Position numbers and translations under genes: made by a program. Shown here one piece after another: positions 36,411 through 45,274 of a stretch of DNA of 64,000 nucleotides (the stretch's first letter is position 1; the number at the start of each line of letters is the position of its first letter). The stretch spans positions 2,232,001 to 2,296,000 of the forward strand of contig NZ_JALPRS010000001.1 in assembly GCF_023630255.1 (NCBI RefSeq), given 5' to 3'. This stretch comes from Pontibacter deserti (GTDB lineage Bacteria; Bacteroidota; Bacteroidia; Cytophagales; Hymenobacteraceae). The notes under the pieces are model-generated. The model did no database searches and was not told the origin of the DNA. It saw only the letters and a list, made by a program, of their open reading frames with translations.

Positions 36411-36783
36411 GTTGTAAAGGTTTGTTATACTTTTTGTTGGTTTGACTGGGTGTAAATTCGATAAGCGTTAGAAGGCGTAGTTCACCTTATATTTCGCATC
36501 TATACGAGCAATATTAAAATTGGTATATGTAAGTATATATTTATTTTACGCTTGCTAAAGATGACTTTAGTAAAGTATAGCCGGTGTTGTAACTCCTTAT
36601 AAAGTATACGTAAAACAGCTAACAATTATAATATTACTTATAAACAATTGAATTAAGGCAAATATATAAAAAATATAGTATTTATATATGTTCAACTTTT
36701 GATTTGAAAAAAACAAAAAAACTGCCGACCTGGATTTAAGTCGGCAGTTACAGTATTTTGTTTGATTTAAATTATTGAGAGGC
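36411..36783. other. AT-rich gap between the two PorE-like genes
   Basis: About 370 nt, very A/T-rich, with TATAGTT/AAGTATA words. It should hold the promoter of the downstream (34458-36410) gene, but no clean TAnnTTTG box was identified on the minus strand. The right end carries the terminator of the upstream gene. No coding frame is credible. Confidence 0.5.
36710..36749 (-). terminator. Terminator of the shorter TPR/PD40 gene
   Basis: AACTGCCGAC (36720-36729) pairs perfectly with GTCGGCAGTT (36740-36749); the A-rich sequence to the left is a long T-run on the minus strand. Confidence 0.88.
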
Positions 36784-38085
36784 TTATTTCAGGAACAGTA
36801 TCTGGTAAATATCCAGTGCGCCCATCCCATCAGGCCTGTCAGACGAAAAATAAGCTGACTGGCGGTTACGGTCTAATGTAAAGTATAAGTCATCGTGCGG
36901 CGAGTTGATCGGGAAACCAACATTTTGTACTTGCTGCCACGCGCCATCCAGCATCACAGCTTTAAAAATATCATATCCCCCCATGGTGTTATGCCCGCGC
37001 GAACTGAAGTATAATGTTTTGGTAGTAGCATCTACAAAGGCGGCATCTTCATCGTAAGGGGTGTTTATACTTGCGCCAAGGTTTATAGCTGCACTCCACG
37101 TTCCGTCCGGGAAGCGCTGGCTAACATACAGGTCAAGGCCGCCATAACCGCCTGGTCTGTCGCTGGAGAAGAAGGCAAATTCACCACTTTCAGTAATATG
37201 CACCGATGTTTCGTTTGCCAGCTGACTTAATGGTATAGGCATTGGCTTTGGGTTTACCCATGCTCCTTTTGCCTGGTCAAAACTACGGAGACCTTCTGCT
37301 GCTGCATAAGTATAAAGCTGGTTTCCGTTAGGAGAGATCGTTACAATTGAATGTCCCATTTTAGTATTGGTAGCCGGCAGAAATTCTTTTGATGCCTTCC
37401 ACTCTCCTTTTACTTTTCTGGATATTCGAATCTGTTCAGGTCCTTCAGGCGCTTCGTGTGCTGTAAAAAGCAATGTAGAATCATTGCCTGTAAGTATAGG
37501 CACGAACTCTACTTCTTTTGAATTTATGGCCGCACCTAAGTTAACCACCTGGGCAACAGATGGCTGGGCTAACAAGGCCTGACCCGCATTACATTCTTCT
37601 AAACGCTTGCGTATTACTTCTACATAATTCCAGTCAGCGCGGCCGGTACTGTAAATCTCCTGCTGGTAGAATTTCTTCGCTTCCTCAAACTCATAGTTCT
37701 GGTGCAGGGCCTCAGCCAGGTTCACGATCACCTTCTCCCCGAAACGCGGATCCAGTTCAAAAACCTTAGCTAAGCAGAGTTTGGCTTTACGTGGCTCACG
37801 CATCTCCAGGTAACTTATTCCCAGCCTGTACATAGCCTGAAGGTTTTCAGGTTCTTTCTCCAGCACTTTCTGGTACCATTCTGCGGCTTCAGCAAAATCA
37901 GCTTTTGCATAAGCTTTGTCTGCCCGACGCATAGAGTTATCAGGATCAGGCATGGTCATACTGCTGCAAACAATTACAATCAGCAAAAACAAGGCTGCAG
38001 GCTTAAGACTATACCGTTTTATATGTTTTGGCGTTATACCTGCAACGCTCCACCAAGTAGAGGGTGAATACTTCATGTTTGGCAA
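36784..38085 (-). CDS. TPR/PD40 protein, PorE-like but without OmpA domain
   Basis: A 433-aa protein with one N-terminal hydrophobic segment (AALFLLIVIVCSSMTM, about residues 29-44), TPR repeats (about 50-160) and a PD40-type propeller (about 175-433) whose motifs (SSDRPGGYGGLDLYVSQ, SSRGHNTMGGYDIF) closely match those of the next gene. It ends with the propeller, with no regulatory-like or OmpA domain, so it cannot bind the cell wall the same way. It may be a partner of, or an old duplicate from, the neighbouring PorE-like gene. A shorter start at Met 4 is possible. Confidence 0.82.
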   Translation of the reverse strand: MPNMKYSPSTWWSVAGITPKHIKRYSLKPAALFLLIVIVCSSMTMPDPDNSMRRADKAYAKADFAEAAEWYQKVLEKEPENLQAMYRLGISYLEMREPRKAKLCLAKVFELDPRFGEKVIVNLAEALHQNYEFEEAKKFYQQEIYSTGRADWNYVEVIRKRLEECNAGQALLAQPSVAQVVNLGAAINSKEVEFVPILTGNDSTLLFTAHEAPEGPEQIRISRKVKGEWKASKEFLPATNTKMGHSIVTISPNGNQLYTYAAAEGLRSFDQAKGAWVNPKPMPIPLSQLANETSVHITESGEFAFFSSDRPGGYGGLDLYVSQRFPDGTWSAAINLGASINTPYDEDAAFVDATTKTLYFSSRGHNTMGGYDIFKAVMLDGAWQQVQNVGFPINSPHDDLYFTLDRNRQSAYFSSDRPDGMGALDIYQILFLK

Positions 38086-38093
38086 ATTAAATG

Positions 38094-38101
38094 TACCTTT
38101 G
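38094..38101 (+). promoter_or_regulatory. Candidate -7 box of engB
   Basis: TACCTTTG matches TAnnTTTG but lies 86 nt before the engB ATG, and no good -33 is present. A weak candidate. Confidence 0.3.
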
Positions 38102-38186
38102 TTATCGCTTAAGTTAACGAAATTATACTTGCGTAAACTGCTATATTACAAATTTCAGTTATTCGCAGCAAATAAGAAGCATCAGA

Positions 38187-38789
38187 ATGGTAATTAAGGA
38201 AGCAAAATTTTTAATGAGTAATACCCGCGTGGAAGAATGTCCTGCGCCTGACAAGCCGGAATATGCCTTTATAGGGCGTTCTAATGTAGGTAAGTCTTCG
38301 TTAATAAATATGCTTACTGAGCAGAAAGGGCTTGCTAAAACATCTGCATCGCCAGGTAAAACACAGCTCATAAATCACTTTCTGATAAACGACAACTGGT
38401 ACTTAGTAGATTTGCCAGGGTATGGTTACGCTAAAGTAAGCAAGGGCTCACGCGACGACTGGCGCAAGATGATCAACTATTATTTCCAGAAACGTGAGAA
38501 CCTGACTTGTGTATTTGTGCTTATTGACTCGCGGCATGAGCCGATGAAAACAGACCTTGATTTTATTAACCACTTGGGCCAATTGGGAGTACCATTTGTT
38601 CTTGTTTTTACGAAAGCTGATAAGCAGTCATCTGTAAAGACAGACTCAACCATAGCTGCCTACAAGCGTACATTGCTGCAAACCTGGGATGAACTTCCCC
38701 GCATTTTTGTTACCTCATCTGAGAAAAGAATAGGCCGTGACGAATTGCTTACATTTATAGATGAAGTAAATGCACAGGTGCAGCAATAA
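38187..38789 (+). CDS. engB: Ribosome biogenesis GTP-binding protein EngB/YsxC
   Basis: A 200-aa essential GTPase acting in 50S ribosome assembly. Motifs: FIGRSNVGKSSLINML (G1), a Thr-containing switch PGKTQLINHFL, DLPGYGYAKVS (G3), VFTKADK (G4) and TSSEKRIGRDEL (G5 region). The length is normal. The gene is divergent from the TPR/PD40 gene and followed after 37 nt by a small TonB_C protein gene. Confidence 0.96.
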   Translation: MVIKEAKFLMSNTRVEECPAPDKPEYAFIGRSNVGKSSLINMLTEQKGLAKTSASPGKTQLINHFLINDNWYLVDLPGYGYAKVSKGSRDDWRKMINYYFQKRENLTCVFVLIDSRHEPMKTDLDFINHLGQLGVPFVLVFTKADKQSSVKTDSTIAAYKRTLLQTWDELPRIFVTSSEKRIGRDELLTFIDEVNAQVQQ

Positions 38790-38826
38790 CCCGGTTTAAA
38801 GTTGAAATTTTTAATCTTAATCCCTT

Positions 38827-39231
38827 ATGAAAACTAAATTTTCGTTTTTGTTTCTTTTATTTGCCTTCGTGGCAATAACGGCTTCGGCCCAGACAGCATC
38901 TTCGCCAGCACAGAAAACCGAGAAGCCAGCTTACTGGATACCTGATAATGTGCTGCCGGCAGCGGAGCATTACGAAGGCGGCAAAGAAGCTATGTATGAG
39001 TTCATCGGCAAAGAAGTAAAGTACCCGGCTCTTGCTAAACGCAACCGCGTGCAGGGCGACTGCATTATTGGGTTCACGATAAATGAAGATGGCTCAACTT
39101 CGGGTTTTAAAGTACTGCGCAACGCAGGTGCCGGCACTGGCGAAGAAGCAATGCGTGTAGCTAAGTTGCTTAAATTTAAAGCTCCAGGCTATGCCCTTAA
39201 TGTGAGTATACCTATTAAGTTTAAACTATAA
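38827..39231 (+). CDS. Secreted TonB C-terminal-domain protein
   Basis: A 134-aa protein with a signal peptide (FSFLFLLFAFVAITASAQ) and a TonB_C-type domain from about residue 50 (FIGKEVKYPALAKRNRVQGDCIIGFTINEDGSTSGFKVLRNAG). It has no membrane anchor or Pro-rich linker like real TonB, so it probably does not energise receptors directly; stand-alone copies of this domain are frequent in Bacteroidota and of unclear role. It lies between engB and the DUF5606 gene (21-nt gap), all on one strand. Confidence 0.85.
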   Translation: MKTKFSFLFLLFAFVAITASAQTASSPAQKTEKPAYWIPDNVLPAAEHYEGGKEAMYEFIGKEVKYPALAKRNRVQGDCIIGFTINEDGSTSGFKVLRNAGAGTGEEAMRVAKLLKFKAPGYALNVSIPIKFKL

Positions 39232-39252
39232 TACAACGATTTATTCCTTACT

Positions 39253-39726
39253 ATGCCTATTGACTTAAGACAAGTTGCAGCCATTTCCGGCATGAACGGA
39301 CTTTACCGTGTGGTAGCTCCTACCCGCACCGGCGTAATTGTTGAATCTTTATCAGAGAAGCCGCAGCGCCTGGTTGCGCAGGCACGTCAGCGTATGTCTT
39401 TGCTGGATGAGATCTCTATTTATACTACAGATGAGGAAACAACTGTGCCCCTGGCAGAGGTATTTGACCGCATCAATGAAAAGTTTGGCGATAACCTGCC
39501 ATTAAGCGAGAAGCCAGCAGACCATGAGTACAAAGCCTTTATGGAAGAAGTACTGCCTGACTTTGACGAAGAGCGCGTTTATGTTTCGGACATGAAGAAG
39601 CTGGCGAACTGGTATAAGATCGTAAAACAACATATCGGTTTTAAAGCCGCTGAAAAAGCTGAAACGGAAGCTACTGATGCGCAACCAGAGGCAGAAGAAG
39701 GAAAGAAAGCAAAGAAGAAAAAATAA
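39253..39726 (+). CDS. DUF5606 domain protein
   Basis: A 157-aa soluble protein of a Bacteroidota-specific family. The N-terminus (DLRQVAAISGMNGLYRVVAPTRTGVIVESL) is a small beta-rich domain, followed by SLLDEISIYTTDEETTVPLAEVF and a helical region (about 105-135). The tail is acidic then Lys-rich (EEGKKAKKKK) and probably disordered. The function is unknown. It is the last gene before a strong terminator and is probably co-transcribed with the TonB_C gene. Confidence 0.85.
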   Translation: MPIDLRQVAAISGMNGLYRVVAPTRTGVIVESLSEKPQRLVAQARQRMSLLDEISIYTTDEETTVPLAEVFDRINEKFGDNLPLSEKPADHEYKAFMEEVLPDFDEERVYVSDMKKLANWYKIVKQHIGFKAAEKAETEATDAQPEAEEGKKAKKKK

Positions 39727-39735
39727 TTACCTATT

Positions 39736-39767
39736 AAAAAGGCCTTCTGAGATCAGAAGGCCTTTTT
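39736..39767 (+). terminator. Terminator after the DUF5606 gene
   Basis: AAAAAGGCCTTCTG (39736-39749) pairs with CAGAAGGCCTTTTT (39754-39767) around a 4-nt loop, with more Ts following. Confidence 0.92.
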
Positions 39768-39789
39768 GTTTTTATTCATCCTTATAACA

Positions 39790-40101
39790 ATGGAGTACGC
39801 AGCAGTTATACTTTCAGGGGCCACGCAGCAATTGCAGAAACTGTTTGGAACAGAAACATTACAGCATACCCATAACCTGCAGGACCTGCAGCAAAAATTA
39901 GCGCAGGCCGTGTTATACTTACTCCAAAAAGACCTGAACCGCCTGCTCAATATACTTTACCGGATTGATGTAGATGAGCGAAAAGTAAAGCAGGCTATGC
40001 TGGCACCAACCGAAGAGGAAGTAGCAGACCACATAGCCCAAATAATAATAAAGCGGGAACTGCAAAAGGCGCAGACCCGCTTTATCTATCGTTCTAATTA
40101 A
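39790..40101 (+). CDS. Hypothetical helical protein, 103 aa
   Basis: A 103-aa protein, almost entirely helical by composition: Gln/Leu-rich N-terminal half (ATQQLQKLFG, LQDLQQKLAQAVLYLLQKDLNRLLNIL) and a charged second half (EEEVADHIAQIIIKRELQKAQTRF). No signal peptide or recognised family. The frame is open back to 39766, but that would begin inside the preceding terminator, so the ATG at 39790 is used. It ends 9 nt before the convergent fbp gene, so no terminator separates the two. Confidence 0.7.
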   Translation: MEYAAVILSGATQQLQKLFGTETLQHTHNLQDLQQKLAQAVLYLLQKDLNRLLNILYRIDVDERKVKQAMLAPTEEEVADHIAQIIIKRELQKAQTRFIYRSN

Positions 40102-40110
40102 AAGCTAAGC

Positions 40111-41115
40111 TTATACAGCTACTTCGCTTTTCATAAACTCTTCTACTTTATCAACCATCTCAGCAGAACCAATTACTAACGGGCAACGCTGATGCAGCTC
40201 TGTTGGCTCAATCTCCATGATACGGCGGCTACCATCTGTTGCCTTACCTCCTGCCTGCTCTACTATAAATGCCAGTGAGTTACACTCATACATCAGGCGC
40301 AGTTTACCATTTGGAGCTTTTGCGGTTGGCGGGTAAATATAGATACCACCTTTAAGCAGGTTACGATGGAAATCAGCTACCAATGAACCGATATAACGGG
40401 CAGAATAACCATTCTCCTTGCAATAGTTTAGGTATTGCTTCACTCCTTCCGGGAAACTGTTTACACCACCTTCGTTGCAGGAATAAATGGTACCTGTGGC
40501 TGGTGTTTTAATGTCAGGATGCGACAGGAAGAATTCTCCTAATGAAGGATCGTACGTAAAGCCGTTTACGCCATGCCCTGTTGTATAAACCAGCATCGTT
40601 GATGATCCATAGATCACATAGCCAGCTGCTACCTGCTGCGTACCATTCTGCAAACAATCCTCTATAGTTCCTTCGCAACCGGTATCAGATTTTCTTCTGT
40701 AAATAGAGAAGATTGTGCCGATTGAAACGTTTACATCGATGTTAGAAGATCCATCCAGCGGGTCCATGGCTACAATATATTTGCCTTTGGTATTGCCCGT
40801 ATGGATTACTTCATCTTCCTCTTCAGAAATAATGGCACATACTTCGCCGCCGTTACGTAGGGCACGCACAAAACGGATATTAGCAATCACATCCAGCTTC
40901 TGCTGTTCTTCACCCTGCACATTCTGCTGACCGTAAGCACCAGTTACATCAAGCAGGCCTGCACGGTTAATTTCGCGGTTTACAATTTTAGCTGCCAATG
41001 CGATATCGCGCAGCAACTGGGAAAGCTCACCCGTAGCAAACGGGAAGTCTTCCTGTTTTCTCATAATAAACCTGTCAAGTGTGGTTCCTACAGGTAATGC
41101 CAGATTAAAGTTCAT
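40111..41115 (-). CDS. fbp: Fructose-1,6-bisphosphatase, class I
   Basis: Hydrolyses fructose 1,6-bisphosphate in gluconeogenesis. The 334 aa length fits class I. The metal-binding and catalytic segment [31 protein letters not shown] upstream, and [29 protein letters not shown] near the C-terminus are clear. The ATG at 41115 gives a normal N-terminus, [14 protein letters not shown] being typical. A TATTTTTG box on the minus strand lies 34 nt upstream. Confidence 0.96.
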   Translation of the reverse strand: MNFNLALPVGTTLDRFIMRKQEDFPFATGELSQLLRDIALAAKIVNREINRAGLLDVTGAYGQQNVQGEEQQKLDVIANIRFVRALRNGGEVCAIISEEEDEVIHTGNTKGKYIVAMDPLDGSSNIDVNVSIGTIFSIYRRKSDTGCEGTIEDCLQNGTQQVAAGYVIYGSSTMLVYTTGHGVNGFTYDPSLGEFFLSHPDIKTPATGTIYSCNEGGVNSFPEGVKQYLNYCKENGYSARYIGSLVADFHRNLLKGGIYIYPPTAKAPNGKLRLMYECNSLAFIVEQAGGKATDGSRRIMEIEPTELHQRCPLVIGSAEMVDKVEEFMKSEVAV

Positions 41116-41148
41116 GATAGAAGAAGTTATTATCTAAATATAGTAGTA

Positions 41149-41156
41149 CAAAAATA
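41149..41156 (-). promoter_or_regulatory. Candidate -7 box of fbp
   Basis: TATTTTTG on the minus strand, a match to TAnnTTTG, 33 nt before the fbp ATG. No clear -33 element. Confidence 0.45.
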
Positions 41157-41215
41157 TCATTTTTTGATTCATAAACGAAGGCTACCTATTTTTACGAGGT
41201 ATTATCCCTAAATGA

Positions 41216-42475
41216 ATGAAAGTATACAAATTTGGAGGTGCATCCGTTAAGAATGCCGACGCTTTCCGAAATCTGGCTCAGATCGTGCAAAACCATGGTG
41301 GCTCCCGCCAGTTACTTATAGTTGTATCGGCTATGGGCAAAACAACCAACGCCCTGGAGCATGTTTTTAATACGGCTTATGCACAACAAGATTACAACCA
41401 GGCATTGCAGGAAAGTCAGGATTACCACCAGGAGACCGTACAGGCTTTGTTCCCTGATGCAAGTCACCCTGTATACGAAGAGTTGGAGCACCTGTTCTCT
41501 AAATTAGACGCTACGCTTCAAAACCTGAACCGGCAGACTAACTACGATCAGCTGTATGACCAGGTAGTAAGCTTTGGTGAGTTATTAGCCTCCACTATAC
41601 TTCATCATTTTTTGCAGTTACAGCACCTTACTAACACCTTCATAGACAGCCGCAAGTATATCCAGACTGATACAACCTGGCGCGAAGCCAAAATAGACTG
41701 GGACTGGACCGAGCGACTGATAAAGCGTGACCTGCCTGCTATACTGGAACAGCAACTTATAGTTACACAAGGTTTTTTAGGCGGCACCAACAACGGGCTT
41801 ACCACCACACTTGGCCGTGAAGGTTCAGATTTTAGTGCCGCTATCTTTGCGTATTGCCTGCACGCAGATGCTATGTACATCTGGAAAGATGTGGAAGGCT
41901 TACTGAATGCTGATCCTAAATATTTTTCCGATACGGTTCGCTATGCTGAGATATCGTACCAGGAAACGGTAGAAATGGCTTACTATGGGGCATCGGTAAT
42001 ACACCCTAAAACTATAAAGCCACTGGCCAACAGGCTGATCCCGCTTTATGTTAAATCTTTCCTGAACCCAACCGGCGAAGGCACAAAGATCTGCGATTGC
42101 AGGTATCAGAAACTGGCACCAGCCTATATTATTAAGGAGAATCAATGCTTAATTTCCTTTAGTGCCAAGGACTTTACTTTTATATCTGAAAAAAACCTGG
42201 GTACTATATTTAATGCTTTATCTGAACTGCGACTTAAGATTAACCTGATGCAGAACTCAGCTATCTCTTTCTCTATCTGTACCGATTGTAACGAAGAGCG
42301 ACTGCAGAAGCTATTGAAAACCCTTCAGGACCAATTTGTAATTCATTATAACACAGGGCTTATACTTTATACCATTAAAAATTACGACACCGAAAGTATA
42401 AATAAAGTAGTTGCAAACAAGGAAGTGTTACTGGAACAACGTACCAGAACAACTTTTCAATTTGTTTGTAAATAA
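41216..42475 (+). CDS. lysC: Aspartate kinase, monofunctional
   Basis: Phosphorylates aspartate, the first step toward lysine, threonine and methionine. At 419 aa it is a stand-alone kinase, not fused to homoserine dehydrogenase. Marks: KFGGASV at the N-terminus, VVSAMGKTTNALE, the TTTLGREGSDFSAA active-site stretch, and ASVIHPKTIKPL. The C-terminal 120 residues form an ACT region (KDFTFISEKNLGTIFNALSELRLKINLMQNSAISFSIC), so feedback control by an amino acid is likely. It is divergent from fbp. The symbol lysC is by function; other paralogues may exist elsewhere. Confidence 0.93.
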   Translation: MKVYKFGGASVKNADAFRNLAQIVQNHGGSRQLLIVVSAMGKTTNALEHVFNTAYAQQDYNQALQESQDYHQETVQALFPDASHPVYEELEHLFSKLDATLQNLNRQTNYDQLYDQVVSFGELLASTILHHFLQLQHLTNTFIDSRKYIQTDTTWREAKIDWDWTERLIKRDLPAILEQQLIVTQGFLGGTNNGLTTTLGREGSDFSAAIFAYCLHADAMYIWKDVEGLLNADPKYFSDTVRYAEISYQETVEMAYYGASVIHPKTIKPLANRLIPLYVKSFLNPTGEGTKICDCRYQKLAPAYIIKENQCLISFSAKDFTFISEKNLGTIFNALSELRLKINLMQNSAISFSICTDCNEERLQKLLKTLQDQFVIHYNTGLILYTIKNYDTESINKVVANKEVLLEQRTRTTFQFVCK

Positions 42476-42603
42476 TTGCATGTATTTTAGATATTACATT
42501 TATCTTTACAGATAAAATAGCAGATGATCCTTGTTAAATACTGTAACATTATATAGTCTATACAGTATACATGGTGTCTCATCTCAGCTAAATTATCTGC
42601 AGT

Positions 42604-42837
42604 ATGCAACCAGTTGAAAAAATTGATAGGTTATTTTTAACAAAATTACTCTTGCTTTCAGGCTTGCTTTACATAGGCTTTGTGGCAAAGGTACCTCCTT
42701 TCCTTAAATCTGCTGAAGCTAGACCACTGGAACAGTTTGCATCGCCCGAAGATGAGCAACACCCCAAACAGATAAAGAAGTTATACTACCGGCTGGTATC
42801 CGATCAGGAACAAGAACCGGAAGAGATCGCCATTTAA
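42604..42837 (+). CDS. Small single-pass membrane protein, 77 aa
   Basis: A 77-aa protein with one membrane segment (LLLLSGLLYIGFVA, about residues 15-29) and an acidic, polar tail (SPEDEQHPKQIKK, then SDQEQEPEEIAI). No family is recognised. It begins with an ATG 128 nt after lysC, in a separate context, and an enoyl-CoA hydratase gene follows 90 nt later. The composition favours a real gene, but nothing indicates its role. Confidence 0.6.
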   Translation: MQPVEKIDRLFLTKLLLLSGLLYIGFVAKVPPFLKSAEARPLEQFASPEDEQHPKQIKKLYYRLVSDQEQEPEEIAI

Positions 42838-42927
42838 GATAGATAGCCTGCTACCCCGCAGGCTTTTTTATGGCCTTGCCACAAAAAGCTTTAATTTAGC
42901 CGGTACATTAATCAAGATTTTATAACT

Positions 42928-43701
42928 ATGGAATTTATACTTGTTACCCCACAGGCACGTCCACATATTGCCCTTATCCAACTAAACCGCCCAAAAGAAC
43001 TAAACGCCCTGAACCTGCAACTAATGGGTGAACTGCGCGATGCTTTAAAACAATTGGACGAAGATGAAAGTGTACGTGCTATCATAATAACAGGGAACGA
43101 ACGTGCTTTTGCAGCAGGTGCCGATATTAAACAAATGGCCGGGAAAACTGCTATTGATATGCTCAACATCGATCAGTTCTCTACCTGGGACCAAATCCGC
43201 AAAACAAAAAAACCGATTATAGCAGCCGTTTCAGGATTTGCATTGGGTGGTGGCTGCGAACTGGCTATGACCTGCGACATGATTATTGCTTCGGAGACTG
43301 CCATGTTTGGCCAGCCTGAAATTAAGATTGGAGTAATGCCAGGTGCCGGTGGTACACAGCGCCTGACCAAAGCAATAGGTAAAGCCAAAGCAATGGAAAT
43401 GGTTTTAACCGGTAAGTTTATGCCAGCCGAAGAAGCCGAAAAGCAAGGCCTGATTAACCGTGTGGTACCGGTAGAGCTATACCTGGAAGAAGCTTTTAAA
43501 CTGGCAGGTGAGATTGCCCAAATGTCGCCGGTGGCGGTGAAACTGGCTAAAGAATCTGTAAATCGTGCTTTTGAAACACAACTGGATGAAGGCTTATACT
43601 TTGAGCGTAAGAACTTCTACCTCTGCTTTGCCTCCGAAGACCAGACCGAAGGTATGAATGCTTTTGTTGAAAAGCGCAGACCTGAGTTTAAGGGAAGGTA
43701 G
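42928..43701 (+). CDS. Enoyl-CoA hydratase/isomerase family protein
   Basis: A 257-aa crotonase. The oxyanion-hole segments are [11 protein letters not shown] and the [13 protein letters not shown] block, and the Glu pair is seen in ELAMTCD and in [17 protein letters not shown], so it is likely a true hydratase acting in beta-oxidation or a related CoA pathway. The length and the end ([11 protein letters not shown]) are typical of short-chain enoyl-CoA hydratases. It stands alone with the repeat-bearing gap downstream. Substrate chain length is unknown. Confidence 0.94.
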   Translation: MEFILVTPQARPHIALIQLNRPKELNALNLQLMGELRDALKQLDEDESVRAIIITGNERAFAAGADIKQMAGKTAIDMLNIDQFSTWDQIRKTKKPIIAAVSGFALGGGCELAMTCDMIIASETAMFGQPEIKIGVMPGAGGTQRLTKAIGKAKAMEMVLTGKFMPAEEAEKQGLINRVVPVELYLEEAFKLAGEIAQMSPVAVKLAKESVNRAFETQLDEGLYFERKNFYLCFASEDQTEGMNAFVEKRRPEFKGR

Positions 43702-44030
43702 GTATAGTTTAGGAGTTAGAGACATAGGATCAAACCACCCCTGCCCCTCCTTATCCAAGGAGAGGAGCTTTACCCTTAGAACTTTTTTAATTTATAGTTT
43801 ATGGTTAATGATTTTTAAACTACACAGAAATTATGCACTATAGAACCCAAGTTCTTGGATTTAACAATAGCAGAACTCCCCTCCTTGGATAAGGAGGGGC
43901 AGGGGTGGTTTGATTTTCACTCCTTAAAGCAAACTATTAAACTACAACCTCTAAATCATCTTTACCCTTCAAGTTCCCCTATTCACGAACAACTTTTACC
44001 CTTTCACTTTTAACTTTTAACTATAAGCCC
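43702..44030. repeat. Gap with a 39-nt inverted pair of the C-rich repeat
   Basis: No gene is seen. Two copies of the dispersed C-rich repeat (CACCCCTGCCCCTCC type) lie in opposite orientation: 43729-43767 and 43876-43914, complementary over 39 nt with one mismatch. The 108-nt spacer is A/T-rich and contains a small CCAAG-TT-CTTGG palindrome (43848-43859). A long hairpin could form in RNA. TATAGTT words occur here too. Confidence 0.85.
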
Positions 44031-44038
44031 TACCTTTG
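44031..44038 (+). promoter_or_regulatory. Candidate -7 box of the Fur-family gene
   Basis: TACCTTTG, with TTTT 19 nt upstream (44008-44011). It lies 40 nt before the ATG. An in-frame TTG at 44036 falls inside the box and is therefore not a likely start. Confidence 0.5.
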
Positions 44039-44077
44039 CAGGAACTTTTACTAGTTAAGAATCATTCTTATCTGGAC

Positions 44078-44530
44078 ATGCAAAACCTGAACCGAAACGA
44101 CTTACGACAGCGACTGACAGCGTGCGGCTTAAAAGCCACACATCAGCGTATTGTGGTGCTTGAAGCGGTAACAGAATTGCACGGGCACCACCCGACAGCC
44201 GAAGAAGTTTACCAGAAACTTAAGCCTGCAAATCCCAGCATCTCCCTTGGCACAGTTTATAAAACGCTGGATACGTTTGCAGAAGCAGAGTTGATCAAGC
44301 GTGTACTGACTGAGGAAGGCGGGAAACGTTTCGATACCAATAGCTCCACGCACAGCCACATTTATTGTAGTAACACCCGCGAGATCATCGATTTTGAAGA
44401 TCCTGAACTGGAGGTTTTGCTAAAGGAATTTTTCAGCAAAAAGCAGGTACAGAACTTCGAGATAAAAAGCTTTGCGGTGCAGTTAACGGGCAAAAAACTG
44501 GAGCCAGATAAACAAATCAGAATTCATTAA
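44078..44530 (+). CDS. perR: Fur-family regulator, PerR-like
   Basis: A 150-aa metal-dependent repressor. The N-terminal winged helix (about residues 1-80: ACGLKATHQRIVVLEAV, AEEVYQKLKPANPSISLGTVYKTLDTFAEAELI) is typical. The metal region is HSHIYC (92-97) and IIDFE. Only one Cys (97) is present in the C-terminal half, so the usual pairs of CxxC that hold a structural zinc are missing. The peroxiredoxin gene starts 34 nt later, so it probably controls, and senses with, a peroxide response. Start chosen at the ATG because the longer frame begins in a promoter box. Confidence 0.85.
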   Translation: MQNLNRNDLRQRLTACGLKATHQRIVVLEAVTELHGHHPTAEEVYQKLKPANPSISLGTVYKTLDTFAEAELIKRVLTEEGGKRFDTNSSTHSHIYCSNTREIIDFEDPELEVLLKEFFSKKQVQNFEIKSFAVQLTGKKLEPDKQIRIH

Positions 44531-44564
44531 TTAATAATTTTCAAACTAAATAAATACTATAAAC

Positions 44565-45194
44565 ATGGCAGTATTAGTAGGTAAAAAAGCACCTTCTTTT
44601 AAAGCAATGGCCGTTGAAAACGGTGAGTTCGTAGAGAACTTCTCATTGGATCAGTATATCGGTAAAAAACACGTGATTTTCTATTTTTACCCAATGGATT
44701 TCACATTCGTTTGCCCTACCGAGATCATCGCGTTCCAAGACAGAATGGAGGAGTTTGAGCGTAAGAACGTTGCTGTAGTAGGTTGCTCTACTGACACACA
44801 TTTCTCTCACTTTGCATGGCTGAACACACCACGCAACCAAGGTGGTATCGAGGGTGTAAATTACCCGTTAGTAGCTGATGCTTCTAAAACTATTTCTCAG
44901 AACTACGACGTACTGGCTGGCCACTACGAGTATAACGAAGAAGGTCAGGTAGAATTTGTTGGTGAGCCGATTGCTTACCGCGGCCTGTTCCTTATCGACA
45001 AAGAAGGTGTAGTTCGTCACCAGGTTGTTAACGACCTGCCACTTGGCCGTTCTATCGACGAGGCACTGCGTATGGTTGATGCTCTGCAGTACTTTGAAGA
45101 GAAAGGCGAAGTTTGCCCAGCAAACTGGTCTGAAGGCAAAGAAGCGATGCAGGCTACTAAAGAAGGTGTGTCAAGCTACTTAGCGAAACACTAA
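44565..45194 (+). CDS. ahpC: Peroxiredoxin, AhpC-type 2-Cys
   Basis: Reduces hydrogen peroxide and organic peroxides. A 209-aa enzyme with peroxidatic Cys 50 in FYFYPMDFTFVCPTE and resolving Cys 184 in GEVCPANW. The C-terminal extension after it (about 25 residues with a YLAKH end) is like that of sensitive typical 2-Cys enzymes. It is second in a likely operon with the Fur-family gene. Codon use is regular and the gene is followed by a good terminator, as for a highly expressed protein. Confidence 0.95.
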   Translation: MAVLVGKKAPSFKAMAVENGEFVENFSLDQYIGKKHVIFYFYPMDFTFVCPTEIIAFQDRMEEFERKNVAVVGCSTDTHFSHFAWLNTPRNQGGIEGVNYPLVADASKTISQNYDVLAGHYEYNEEGQVEFVGEPIAYRGLFLIDKEGVVRHQVVNDLPLGRSIDEALRMVDALQYFEEKGEVCPANWSEGKEAMQATKEGVSSYLAKH

Positions 45195-45218
45195 GTTTTA
45201 GCAGTTCAAGTATAAAAC

Positions 45219-45249
45219 AAAAGCCCCTGCCTATGCCGGGGCTTTTTTA
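45219..45249 (+). terminator. Terminator after ahpC
   Basis: AAAAGCCCC (45219-45227) pairs with GGGGCTTTT (45238-45246), further T residues following. Confidence 0.88.
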
Positions 45250-45274
45250 TTTCAGAGGCCTTTTTATTTTGTAG

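Noticed and set aside
36536..36700. Possible small RNA in the AT-rich gap
   Set aside because: No stable fold, promoter box or terminator of its own.
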